This document shows, piece after piece, positions 1-8,503 of a stretch of 64,000 nt of DNA; within the stretch, counting starts at the first letter, position 1, and each line of letters starts with the position of its first letter. Below the pieces are notes generated by a model, which made no database searches, was not told the origin of the DNA, and saw only the letters and a list, made by a program, of their open reading frames with translations. The translations under genes and the position numbers were made by a program. Origin of the DNA: Pseudacidovorax sp. (GTDB lineage: Bacteria > Pseudomonadota > Gammaproteobacteria > Burkholderiales > Burkholderiaceae_C). The DNA lies in contig NZ_JAGOPN010000010.1 of the NCBI RefSeq assembly GCF_017991995.1, positions 124,001 through 188,000 of the forward strand, written 5' to 3'.

Positions 1-224
1 AGTTCGCCCTGCTTTCGTTGCTCCTTCGCAGACAGGGCCAGATCCTGTCCCGGGCGGTGCTGGCCGACCAGGTCTGGGGCATGAACTTCGATAGCGAGAC
101 GAACGTGGTGGAAGTGGCCGTGCGGCGCCTTCGCAGCAAGATCGACGATCCGTTCGAGGACAAGCTCCTGCACACCGTCCGCGGCATGGGGTACGTCATG
201 GAGCACCGCGGCGCCGCGCGCTGA
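1..224 (+). CDS. Heavy-metal two-component response regulator, C-terminal part
   Basis: This is the last ~74 codons of an OmpR/PhoB-type response regulator; the receiver domain lies outside the window. The visible part is the winged-helix DNA-binding domain: the reading frame is open from base 3, the recognition-helix region reads [16 protein letters not shown], and the wing ends in VRGMGYVME, a pattern typical of CusR/CopR/CzcR/IrlR regulators. It ends 8 bases before the sensor kinase start, so the two are surely co-transcribed. By family and context it should bind the TGACA-N4-TGT sites near 2117 and 11970 and activate the metal efflux genes. Which metal it serves cannot be read from this fragment. 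Confidence 0.9.
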   Translation, partial: FALLSLLLRRQGQILSRAVLADQVWGMNFDSETNVVEVAVRRLRSKIDDPFEDKLLHTVRGMGYVMEHRGAAR

Positions 225-232
225 GCCGGCAC

Positions 233-1645
233 ATGTCGATCCAGACCTCGCTCTCGCGCTGGTTCGCCATCCAGACGCTGGTGGGACTGAGCCTGGTGTG
301 CGCCGGCGTCTACGCCACCACCCGATGGAGCTTCCAGCTCAAGCAGGAGGAGGAGTTCGCACGACACGCCGACATCGTGCGGCGGGTGGTGACGGAAACC
401 ATCCAGCCCCTGAACGCGAACGCCCTGCGCCATAAGCTGGACGACTATTTCCAGTCCCACACCGATGCGGCGGTGTCCCTCTGGGCGGCGGGGCAGCCGC
501 TGTACGAATCCAGCATGCGCCCCGCAGGCGACACCTGGCAGACCCGCAAGCTGACGCTGTGGGACGCACGGATCGACGGCCAACCCGTCGAAGGGCGCAT
601 GAGCCTCGACATCGGCAGCGACAAGGTGCTCTTGGAGCGACTCGCCTGGACGCTGGTGGGCGCCGCCGTCCTGGGCACGCTGCTCGTGTCGCTGACCGGC
701 ACGCTGCTCGTGCGGCGTGGCCTGAGCCCCTTGAAAAAGCTGGCCGACGAAACCGGCGCCGCAGGCCCTGACCAACCTGGCCATCGCATCGACCCTGCGG
801 GCTACGCGAGCGAGCTGCACCCCTGGATCGCCCAGTTCAACGGATTGCTCGGCCGTGTGGAGGCCGCCTATGCCCAGCTCGAAGCCTTCAACGCCGACGT
901 CGCCCATGAGTTGCGTACGCCCCTGTCGAACCTGATCGCGCAGGCGGAGGTGGAACTGCGCCACGATCGCTCGGAGGCAGAACTCAAGGAGACCTTGGGA
1001 TCACAACTGGAGGAAGCCCGACGGTTGACCGCCATCGTCACCGACATGCTCTTTCTGTCGAAGGCCGATCGCGGCGCGCAGGCCCGCCGGGGCGCGCCCG
1101 AGAGCCTGGCCGAGCAGGTCCGGGCCGTCGCGGAGTTTCAGGAAGCTTCCCTGGAGGATGCGCGCGTGAGCCTGACGGTGCGTGGCGAGGCCGTGCTGCC
1201 GATGGACACGGGGCTGCTCAGGCGGGCGATCTCCAACCTGGTGAGCAACGCCAAGCGCTACGCGGCCCCCGGCTCGCAGATCCTGGTGAGCATCGAGCGG
1301 CACGAAGGCGAGGTTCGCCTGACCGTGGAGAATCACGGCCCCCCCATCGCCCCCGATGCCCTGCCACGGCTATTCGAGCGGTTCTACCGCGCAGATCCGT
1401 CACGCGCCGGCTCGGCGAGCCATCACGGTCTGGGCCTGGCCATCGTGGCGGCGATCGCGCGGATGCACGGCGGCACCACCTTCGCGAGCAGCAAGGACGG
1501 CATCACGCGGGTCGGCCTGAGCTTGCGCGAGGCCCATTCCCCCGCGAGGCCGATGGCCTCGACATCTCCCCCTCCAGCCGGGACCATGAGCGCGCCGGAG
1601 AACGCGCCCCAGGCGCGCGGTCGATCGCCCGCTCGGATTATTTGA
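233..1645 (+). CDS. Heavy-metal sensor histidine kinase (CusS/CopS/CzcS type)
   Basis: Inner-membrane sensor kinase, 470 residues, normal for the heavy-metal sensor family. An N-terminal membrane helix (about residues 14-30) is followed by a ~105-residue periplasmic sensor region, a second helix (about 139-162), a HAMP linker and the kinase core. The phospho-acceptor is His225 in the H-box DVAHELRTPLSN; the N-box Asn is residue 339 (NLVSNAKRYA) and the G-box reads HGLGLAIV. It should phosphorylate the regulator encoded just upstream. The C-terminal ~35 residues after the ATPase domain are Pro/Ala-rich and not conserved-looking. Its stop codon overlaps the convergent DUF4148 gene by 8 bases. 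Confidence 0.93.
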   Translation: MSIQTSLSRWFAIQTLVGLSLVCAGVYATTRWSFQLKQEEEFARHADIVRRVVTETIQPLNANALRHKLDDYFQSHTDAAVSLWAAGQPLYESSMRPAGDTWQTRKLTLWDARIDGQPVEGRMSLDIGSDKVLLERLAWTLVGAAVLGTLLVSLTGTLLVRRGLSPLKKLADETGAAGPDQPGHRIDPAGYASELHPWIAQFNGLLGRVEAAYAQLEAFNADVAHELRTPLSNLIAQAEVELRHDRSEAELKETLGSQLEEARRLTAIVTDMLFLSKADRGAQARRGAPESLAEQVRAVAEFQEASLEDARVSLTVRGEAVLPMDTGLLRRAISNLVSNAKRYAAPGSQILVSIERHEGEVRLTVENHGPPIAPDALPRLFERFYRADPSRAGSASHHGLGLAIVAAIARMHGGTTFASSKDGITRVGLSLREAHSPARPMASTSPPPAGTMSAPENAPQARGRSPARII

Positions 1646-2018
1646 CGGCCGACGTGGACGGGGCCGGGCGCTGCACGGGCCACGGTGCGCCGCGGCTGAC
1701 GCTGTTCCAGGCGGGATGCTTCATGGCGGCGTCGAGGTCCGCGTTGACCTGTTCGCGGGTCAGCCCGGCCCCAGTCTTGGTGACCGGCCAGGGCGCTCCA
1801 CGGCTGATGGCTGTCTGCCACGCGGGGTGCTGCATGGCGCTGGCCAGTTCGGCGTTGACCTGCTCGCGCGACTTCACGCTGACATGGTCGGGAAAGAAGA
1901 CGGCGCCCGCTTCGCTGGTGTCGGGATGGAAGGCGCCGGCGGCCTTGGCGGCAGGCGCCAGGAACATCAGAGCCGCTCCCGCGGCTGCGACGAAGGAACG
2001 ATGGGCAGGCATGTGCAT
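1638..2018 (-). CDS. Small secreted DUF4148-like protein with two internal repeats
   Basis: A 126-residue exported protein with a signal peptide (AAAGAALMFLAPAAKA, cleaved after about residue 27). The ATG at 2018 is chosen because AGGAGA lies 6 bases upstream; an in-frame start 57 bases earlier has no such site. The mature part is a tandem duplication of ~37 residues: each copy holds (S/T)REQVNA(E/D)L, then AM(Q/K)HPAW, then SRGAPWPV. This SREQV pattern matches DUF4148 proteins of Burkholderiales, whose function is unknown. A perfect TGACA-N4-TGTCA palindrome about 100 bases upstream suggests metal-dependent control by the adjacent two-component system. A role in periplasmic metal handling is inference only. 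Confidence 0.8.
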   Translation of the reverse strand: MHMPAHRSFVAAAGAALMFLAPAAKAAGAFHPDTSEAGAVFFPDHVSVKSREQVNAELASAMQHPAWQTAISRGAPWPVTKTGAGLTREQVNADLDAAMKHPAWNSVSRGAPWPVQRPAPSTSAVK

Positions 2019-2116
2019 GGAAGGTCTCCTAAAGACAGTGGCAGTGGCACCGGTCACCCCGACCAGGATGTGCAACTGACTCTAGGAAACGGACCCGACA
2101 CTTGGCGCACGCCACG

Positions 2117-2132
2117 ATGACATCTGTGTCAT
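2117..2132 (-). promoter_or_regulatory. Cus/Cop-box-like operator upstream of the DUF4148 gene
   Basis: The sequence ATGACATCTGTGTCAT contains a perfect inverted repeat TGACA-N4-TGTCA. This is the half-site and spacing known for CusR/CopR-type regulators. It sits ~100 bp upstream of the DUF4148 start codon and in the gap after the P-type ATPase stop codon, so it most likely serves the DUF4148 gene. A second, slightly degenerate site of the same kind lies upstream of czcI. Confidence 0.7.
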
Positions 2133-2143
2133 GCTCTTGTCAT

Positions 2144-4708
2144 CTACGCAAGGCCTCCATCTCCGGGTGAACGGCGTCGCGCTCCTGGCATCGTGCAGTG
2201 ACCGCGCTGGGACGCCGCGGGCGTGCGATACGCCAGCAGGCGAAGTGCGTTGAAGACCACCAGCAAGGTGGAGCCCTCGTGGACGGCGACCGCCACACCG
2301 ATGCCCAGGCCCATGATCGTCGCGGGCACGAGCACGGCGACGATGCCAAGGCTGACAACCACGTTCTGCCGAATCACCGCGCGGGTGTGTCGGCTCAGCC
2401 CCACGGCGAAGGGCAGATGCATCAGGTCGTCGGCCATGAGGGCGACGTCCGCGGTCTCCAGCGCCACGTCCGATCCCGCGGCGCCCATGGCGATGCCGAC
2501 AGTTGCGTTGGCCATGGCGGGCGCGTCGTTGACACCGTCGCCGACCATCGCGACTTTGGTCTGCTCACGCAGCTTGCGGATGGCCTGCACCTTGTCCTCG
2601 GGCATCAGGTCGCCCCAGGCCTCGTCCAGGCCCACCTCGGCGGCCACCGCCCGGGCGACGTTCTTGTGGTCACCCGAGATCATGATCATTCGGGTGATGC
2701 CCAGGCCGCGCAGTTGCTGCAGTGCCTGGCGCGCGCCTGTGCGCGGCGTATCCAGCAGCCCGATCGCCCCCAGATCGCGCTCGCCGCGGCGCACCACCAT
2801 GCTGGTGCGGCCGGCCTCGCGCAGTCGATCGATGGCCGCTTGCGCTGCGCCGCTCAGGGGCGGGACGCCATCGGTGCCGAACATCTCGGCTTTCCCGATC
2901 CACACGGTTTCGCCGTCCACACGGGCCCTGACGCCGCGGCCGATGAGGTTTTCGAGATCAGCCGCCACGAGAGGCGGCTTGGCGCCCAGGCGCTCACGCC
3001 CGTCGCGGGCGATGGCGGCTGCCAAAGGATGGTCGCTCAGGGACTCGACCGCGACGGCCACGGCGAGCAGTTCCTCATCGGTCACGCCGTCGATCGGCAC
3101 CACGTCCGTGATCCGGGGCCGGCCTTCCGTGAGCGTGCCCGTCTTGTCAAAGGCCATCGCGCTGAGCGAGCCCAACTCTTCCAGCGGTGCGCCACCTTTG
3201 ATCAGCACGCCACCGCGAGCGGCACGCGCGATGCCCGACAGGACGGCGCTGGGCGTGGCGATGGCCAGTGCGCAGGGGCTCGCAGCCACCAGCACGGCCA
3301 TGGCGCGGTAGAAGCTGTCCCGGAAGGGCTCGTCCACGACCACCCAGGCAAACAGCAGTATCACGACGAGCGCGAGGATCGCCGGCACGAAGATGCGCTC
3401 GAACTTGTCGGTGAAGCGCTGCGTCGGGGACTTGCGCGTCTCTGCCTCGCTCACCATCCTGACCACGCGCGCCAAGGCCGAATCGCCGGAGCGGCGCGTG
3501 ACCTCGATCTCGATCGCACCCGCACCGTTGATCGTGCCGGCGAACGCGCGCGAAACCGCATCCACCGTGTCAGGACGAATCCGCGCGGCGGCGGCATCGG
3601 GCACTGGCCGCTTGTCCACGGGAATGCTCTCGCCGGTGACTGGCGCCTGGTTGATGCTGGAGGAGCCATTCACCAGGAAGCCATCGGCGGGCAGGCGTTC
3701 GTTCGGGCGAACCTGCACGATGTCCCCAACCACCAGTTCTTCCACCGCGATCTCCACGGTCTGGCCATCGCGCCGGACCATGGCGGTGTCGGGCGCCAGC
3801 GCCGCCAGGGCCTCGATCGCCCGCTTGGCGCGCCCCATGGCGTAGTGTTCCAGCGCATGCCCGAGGCTGAAGAGGAATAACAGAAGGGCCCCTTCCATCC
3901 AGGAGCCGAGCGCCGCTGCACCAGCCGCGGCGACGAGCATCAGCGTATCGATCTCGAAGCGCTTGAGCCGCAGGTTATCCAGCGCTTCGCGCAGCGTGTA
4001 GAACCCGCCGAAGATGTATGCCAGGATGTAGCAGGCCACCGGCAGCCAGCCGGGTGCATCGCCCAGCAGTTTCTCGACGGCAAAACCGATCCCCAGCAAC
4101 GCGCCGCAGGCCAGCGCGAAGATCAGTTCCGTGTTGGGCCCCAGCCATCCCCCGTGGCCGTGCGGGTGATCGTGTTCCTGGCCATGATCTTCTCCCGTCT
4201 CGTGCCGATGCCCTGGTTCGCCATGGCCCGCGTGGTCTCCAGAGCCTGTCTTGACCATGCCAGCCACGACGGTCACTCCAAGCCTCGCCAGCGCGCTGGT
4301 CAGCGACTGCTCGGTGAGACGTTCCCGGTCGAACTCCACATGTACCACCCCCGCGGCACTCGCCGCCGCTTCGAGCACCCCAGGCAGCGTGCGCAGACTG
4401 TCGATGACGGTCTGCGCGCGCCGCTGGTGACCGATGCCTTCGACCTGCCATTGGACATGGCCGAAACGCTCGGTGATCTTCGCGCCGGCCGCTTGCGTGA
4501 TCTCGCGGATCCGCGCCAGAGGCAGCACGTCCGGGTCGTAGTGGATGCACAGTTGGGCGGGCGAGGAGCCCTCGCCGGGGCGGACATGCACCTTGTCGAT
4601 GCCGGCGCGCCCTTGCAGCTCGTCGATCAATCGCCCAACGCAGGCGTCCGCAGCGTCAGGAACGCCCGGCAGGACCACCGGGATGTCGAGGCTGAGCTTG
4701 TTTGTCAT
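2144..4708 (-). CDS. Heavy-metal P1B-type ATPase, P1B-4-like (CzcP/CadA group)
   Basis: Inner-membrane metal-exporting ATPase, 854 residues from the ATG at 4708 (a TTG five codons earlier is possible; neither has a clear ribosome site). The membrane metal site is SPC (residues 477-479), not CPC, and a later helix carries HEGST then NALR; this pairing defines the P1B-4 subgroup, linked to Zn, Co and Cd export. The phosphorylation motif DKTGTLTEG has Asp521, and the hinge GDGVNDAPA is intact. The N-terminal ~165 residues look like two HMA folds in tandem, but neither has CxxC. A His-rich stretch (about 165-190) precedes the first membrane helix. It is transcribed toward the DUF4148 gene and away from czc. 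Confidence 0.93.
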   Translation of the reverse strand: MTNKLSLDIPVVLPGVPDAADACVGRLIDELQGRAGIDKVHVRPGEGSSPAQLCIHYDPDVLPLARIREITQAAGAKITERFGHVQWQVEGIGHQRRAQTVIDSLRTLPGVLEAAASAAGVVHVEFDRERLTEQSLTSALARLGVTVVAGMVKTGSGDHAGHGEPGHRHETGEDHGQEHDHPHGHGGWLGPNTELIFALACGALLGIGFAVEKLLGDAPGWLPVACYILAYIFGGFYTLREALDNLRLKRFEIDTLMLVAAAGAAALGSWMEGALLLFLFSLGHALEHYAMGRAKRAIEALAALAPDTAMVRRDGQTVEIAVEELVVGDIVQVRPNERLPADGFLVNGSSSINQAPVTGESIPVDKRPVPDAAAARIRPDTVDAVSRAFAGTINGAGAIEIEVTRRSGDSALARVVRMVSEAETRKSPTQRFTDKFERIFVPAILALVVILLFAWVVVDEPFRDSFYRAMAVLVAASPCALAIATPSAVLSGIARAARGGVLIKGGAPLEELGSLSAMAFDKTGTLTEGRPRITDVVPIDGVTDEELLAVAVAVESLSDHPLAAAIARDGRERLGAKPPLVAADLENLIGRGVRARVDGETVWIGKAEMFGTDGVPPLSGAAQAAIDRLREAGRTSMVVRRGERDLGAIGLLDTPRTGARQALQQLRGLGITRMIMISGDHKNVARAVAAEVGLDEAWGDLMPEDKVQAIRKLREQTKVAMVGDGVNDAPAMANATVGIAMGAAGSDVALETADVALMADDLMHLPFAVGLSRHTRAVIRQNVVVSLGIVAVLVPATIMGLGIGVAVAVHEGSTLLVVFNALRLLAYRTPAASQRGHCTMPGARRRSPGDGGLA

Positions 4709-4809
4709 GATGGATTTGGTCAAGCTGGGGAGCCGATGAAGGGCGGGAGTCCATGCATGCGCGGTCCGTACCCCATGGACGCAGGGCGCTCAGGCGCGAG
4801 TAGATGACT

Positions 4810-5196
4810 TCACTTCAACGTGAACCGCACGGATTGCACTGGCTTGCCCTTGAGGGCGACCTGCGCCACTGCCTTGGTGCCAGGACCGGTCTCGAAGGAA
4901 CCGCGCGCTTCCAAGGCGGGACCGTTGGCCTTCATCTCCACTTCCTGCTTCGCGGTGCCGGACAGCAGCGTCAGCTTGGCCGTGGCGCCGCTGAGGTCCA
5001 CCGGCTTGCCGTGGTCGCTGACATGGATGGCCAGAACGTCCTTGGCGGCCACCAGTTCGTAGCTCACGTCCTTGACGACGGTCACCACGCCGCCGTGGCG
5101 CGGCTTGGCCTCGTCGGCATGGTCGCCGGCAGCGAACGCGGCGCCGCTCAGGGCCAGGGAGGAGATGGCGAGAAATCGAGCAATGTTCATGGTCAT
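4810..5196 (-). CDS. Small periplasmic protein of the czc cluster
   Basis: A 128-residue exported protein. The start at 5196 gives a proper signal peptide (MNIARFLAISSLALSGAAFAAG, cleavage after AFA); a longer frame to 5253 has no signal. The mature part begins with GDHADEAKPRHGG, a possible metal ligand patch, and continues as a beta-rich domain ending VQSVRFTLK. I do not recognise a named family with certainty; similar small proteins sit beside czcA in other Burkholderiales, and by placement it may act as a periplasmic metal-binding accessory to the Czc pump. It begins ~70 bases after the czcA stop, so it is probably the last gene of the czcICBA transcript. Confidence 0.75.
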   Translation of the reverse strand: MTMNIARFLAISSLALSGAAFAAGDHADEAKPRHGGVVTVVKDVSYELVAAKDVLAIHVSDHGKPVDLSGATAKLTLLSGTAKQEVEMKANGPALEARGSFETGPGTKAVAQVALKGKPVQSVRFTLK

Positions 5197-5265
5197 GGAG
5201 GTCCTGTCACCTGGTTCAAGCCCCTCGGCATCACGGCCGTGCGAGGGGTTCACGGCGTTGAAGGC

Positions 5266-8200
5266 TCAGGCAGGTTTCGCGTCCGGCGGCCCGGCAGCCG
5301 CTGCAGCAGGCGGTCCGTCGAACACCTCTTCCTCCTCGTCCCTCGCATGCGCCAACCGGTAGAGCACCGGCAGCACCAGCAGCGTGAGCGCGGTAGAGGA
5401 CAGGATGCCGCCGATCACCACGGTCGCCAGCGGGCGCTGCACCTCGGCGCCCGTTCCCGTGGCGATGGCCATCGGCACGAAGCCCAGCGATGCCACCAGC
5501 GCCGTCATCAGCACCGGGCGCAGGCGGGTGATCGCTCCCTCGTGGATGGCCGCGTCCAGGGAGCGGCCCTCCTCGCGCAGGTTGCGGATGAAGGAGATCA
5601 TCACCAGGCCGTTGAGCACCGCCACGCCCGACAGGGCGATGAAGCCCACGGCCGCGGTGATCGACAGTGGAATACCCCGCAGCCAGAGGGCCAGGATGCC
5701 GCCCGTCAGCGCGAAGGGGATGCCGGTGAAGACGATCAGCCCGTCCTTGATGTTGCCGAACATGGCGAAGAGCAGGGTGAAGACCAGCAGCAGCGCCACC
5801 GGCACCACGATCTGCAGGCGTTGCGTCGCCGACTGCAGGTTCTCGAACTGCCCGCCCCAGGTCGTCCAGTAGCCCGTCGGGATCTTCACCCGTTCCTCCA
5901 GCGCGGCGGCAGCCTCCGTCACGAAGCCGCCCAGGTCGCGCCCGCGCACGTTGGCGCTCACGACGATGCGCCGCTTGCCGTTCTCGCGGCTGACCTGGTT
6001 GGGGCCGGGCGCCAGGTCGAGCATGGCGACCTCGGCCAGGGGGATGAAGCTGACGCGCGCAGAGGCAGCGCCTGCGGCACCTGGCGCGCCGGACGCGGTG
6101 GCCGGCAGTGGAATGGGCAGGCGGCGGATGGCGTCGATGTCGCCGCGCACATGTTCCGGCAGGCGCACCACGATGTCGAAGCGACGGTCTCCCTCGAACA
6201 GGGTGCCGGCCTCGCGACCGCCGATGGCGGTGGCCAGGATCTCCTGCACGTCGGCGATGTTCAGGCCGTAGCGCGTCACCTTGTCGCGGTCGATGTGGAC
6301 GGTGAGCATCGGCAGGCCGGTGGTCTGTTCCACCTTGACTTCTGATGCGCCCGGGATGCCGGCAAGCACCTTCTCCACGTCCGCCGCGGTCTTGTTCAGC
6401 ACGTCCATGTCGTCGCCGAAGACCTTCACGGCCACGTCGCTTCGCACGCCCGAGACCAGTTCGTTGAAGCGCAGTTGGATGGGCTGGGAGAATTCGTAGC
6501 TGTTGCCGGGAATTTTTGCGGCTTCTTCCTGCACGGCTTGCACCAACTCGGCGCGGGTGCGCCGGGGCTCGGGCCAGTCCTTCTCGGGCTTGAGCATGAC
6601 GTAGCCGTCAGAGATGTTCGGGGGCATGGCGTCGGAGGCGATCTCCGCGGTGCCGGTGCGCGCGAAGATGCGCTCGATCTCCGGGAACTTGTCCTTCAGC
6701 CGCGTCTCGAGCTGCTGCTGCATCTGCACCGACTGCGTGAGGCTGGTACCGGGAATGCGCAGGGCCTGGATGGCGAAGTCGCCCTCGTTGAGGCTCGGGA
6801 TAAACTCGCTGCCCAGGCGCGTGGCCAGCAGCCCGCACAGCACCACCGCGATGCCGGCAAAGGTCAGCACCACCGCCTTGGCGTCCAGGGCCCGGGCAAG
6901 CAGCGGCTCGTAGCCGCGCCGTGCCCAGCGCATCAGGCGGTTCTCCTTCTCGGTGACCTTGTTGCCGATGAACAGGGCCACGGCCGCCGGAATGAAGGTG
7001 ACCGACAGGATCATGGCCCCGAGCAGCGCGATGACCACCGTCAGCGCCATCGGATGGAACATCTTCCCCTCCACGCCGGTGAGCGCGAAGATGGGCAGGT
7101 AGACGATCATGATGATCAGCTGGCCGAACAGCAGCGCCCGGCGCGCCTCCTTCGAGGCGGCGAAGACCTCGTGGAAGCGCTCGGTGCGCGTGAGCGGCCG
7201 ACCATGGTGCGCCTGGGCATGCGCCAGGCGGCGCACGCAGTTCTCCACGATCACCACCGCGCCGTCGATGATGATGCCGAAGTCCAGCGCTCCCAGGCTC
7301 ATCAGGTTGGCGCTGACCTTCTGGCTCACCATCCCGGTGAAGGTGAAGAGCATCGACAGGGGGATCACCATCGCGGTGATGACCGCCGCGCGCAGATTGC
7401 CCAGGAAGGCGAACAGCACCGCGATGACCAGGATGGCGCCTTCCAGCAGGTTCTTCTTGACCGTGGCGATGGCCTTGTCCACCAGCACCGTGCGGTCGTA
7501 GACCGTCACCGCCTCGACGCCTTCGGGCAGGTTGCGGTTGATCTCCTCCATCTTCTTGGCCACCGCCTGCGAGACGGTACGGCTGTTTTCGCCGATGAGC
7601 ATGAAGACGGTGCCGAGCACGACCTCGCGGCCGTTGTCGGTGGCCGCGCCCGTGCGCAGCTCCTGGCCCAGCTCCACCTGCGCCACGTCGCGCACGCGCA
7701 CGGGCGTGCTGCCAGCGCTGGACAGGATCACGTTCCCGATGTCCTCGACGCTGCGCACCTGGCCCGGCGCGCGGATCAGGTACTGCTCGCCGCGGCGCTC
7801 GATGTAGCCGGCACCGACGTTGGTGTTGTTGCGCTCCAGCGCGCGCACCACGTCGGCCAGCGACAGGCCGTAGGCGGCGAGCCGCTCCGGCACGGGTGCG
7901 ATCTGGTACTGCTTGGCGTAGCCCCCGATGGTGTTGATCTCGGTGACGCCGGGCACGTTGCGCAACTGCGGCTTGATGACCCAGTCCTGGATCTCGCGCA
8001 GGTCGGTGGACGTGTAGGGCGTGCCGTCGGGCTTCGTCGCGCCTTCCCCGGCCTCTACGGTCCACAGGAAGATCTCACCCAGGCCGGTGGAGATCGGCCC
8101 CGCCACCGGATGGATGCCGTCGGGCAGCTGGCCGGTGGTGGTCTGCAGCCGCTCGTTGACCAACTGGCGAGCGAAATAGATGTCGGTGCCGTCGCGGAAG

Positions 8201-8487
8201 ATCACCGTCACCTGCGACAGGCCGTAGCGCGAAAGCGAACGGGTTTCCTGCAGGCCCGGCAGCCCGGCCATCACGGTCTCGATGGGATAGGTGACACGCT
8301 GCTCGGTCTCCAACGGCGAATAGCCCGGCGCTGCGGTGTTGATCTGGACCTGGACGTTGGTGATGTCCGGCACTGCATCGATGGGCAGGCGCTGGTAGTT
8401 GTAGACGCCCAGCGCCGCCATGGCCAGCACAGCCAAAAGCACCAGCCATCGCTGCTCGATGGCAAAGCGGATGATTCTCTCGAACAT
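5266..8487 (-). CDS. czcA: CzcA-type heavy-metal RND efflux pump
   Basis: Inner-membrane proton-driven pump of the HME-RND family, 1073 residues, close to the usual ~1060. The start MFERIIRFAIEQRW at 8487 is the conserved one; the open frame upstream lies inside czcB. Helix 4 contains DFGIIIDGAVVIVEN, giving Asp402, Asp408 and Glu415, the exact positions of the proton-relay acids in Cupriavidus CzcA, which indicates divalent Zn/Co/Cd export rather than Cu/Ag. It forms a trans-envelope complex with CzcB and CzcC encoded directly upstream (16-base gap from czcB). The C-terminus ends in an acidic EEEEVFDG stretch and an Ala/Pro tail. Confidence 0.96.
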   Translation of the reverse strand: MFERIIRFAIEQRWLVLLAVLAMAALGVYNYQRLPIDAVPDITNVQVQINTAAPGYSPLETEQRVTYPIETVMAGLPGLQETRSLSRYGLSQVTVIFRDGTDIYFARQLVNERLQTTTGQLPDGIHPVAGPISTGLGEIFLWTVEAGEGATKPDGTPYTSTDLREIQDWVIKPQLRNVPGVTEINTIGGYAKQYQIAPVPERLAAYGLSLADVVRALERNNTNVGAGYIERRGEQYLIRAPGQVRSVEDIGNVILSSAGSTPVRVRDVAQVELGQELRTGAATDNGREVVLGTVFMLIGENSRTVSQAVAKKMEEINRNLPEGVEAVTVYDRTVLVDKAIATVKKNLLEGAILVIAVLFAFLGNLRAAVITAMVIPLSMLFTFTGMVSQKVSANLMSLGALDFGIIIDGAVVIVENCVRRLAHAQAHHGRPLTRTERFHEVFAASKEARRALLFGQLIIMIVYLPIFALTGVEGKMFHPMALTVVIALLGAMILSVTFIPAAVALFIGNKVTEKENRLMRWARRGYEPLLARALDAKAVVLTFAGIAVVLCGLLATRLGSEFIPSLNEGDFAIQALRIPGTSLTQSVQMQQQLETRLKDKFPEIERIFARTGTAEIASDAMPPNISDGYVMLKPEKDWPEPRRTRAELVQAVQEEAAKIPGNSYEFSQPIQLRFNELVSGVRSDVAVKVFGDDMDVLNKTAADVEKVLAGIPGASEVKVEQTTGLPMLTVHIDRDKVTRYGLNIADVQEILATAIGGREAGTLFEGDRRFDIVVRLPEHVRGDIDAIRRLPIPLPATASGAPGAAGAASARVSFIPLAEVAMLDLAPGPNQVSRENGKRRIVVSANVRGRDLGGFVTEAAAALEERVKIPTGYWTTWGGQFENLQSATQRLQIVVPVALLLVFTLLFAMFGNIKDGLIVFTGIPFALTGGILALWLRGIPLSITAAVGFIALSGVAVLNGLVMISFIRNLREEGRSLDAAIHEGAITRLRPVLMTALVASLGFVPMAIATGTGAEVQRPLATVVIGGILSSTALTLLVLPVLYRLAHARDEEEEVFDGPPAAAAAGPPDAKPA

Positions 8488-8503
8488 GGTCGCGTCATCC
8501 GCC

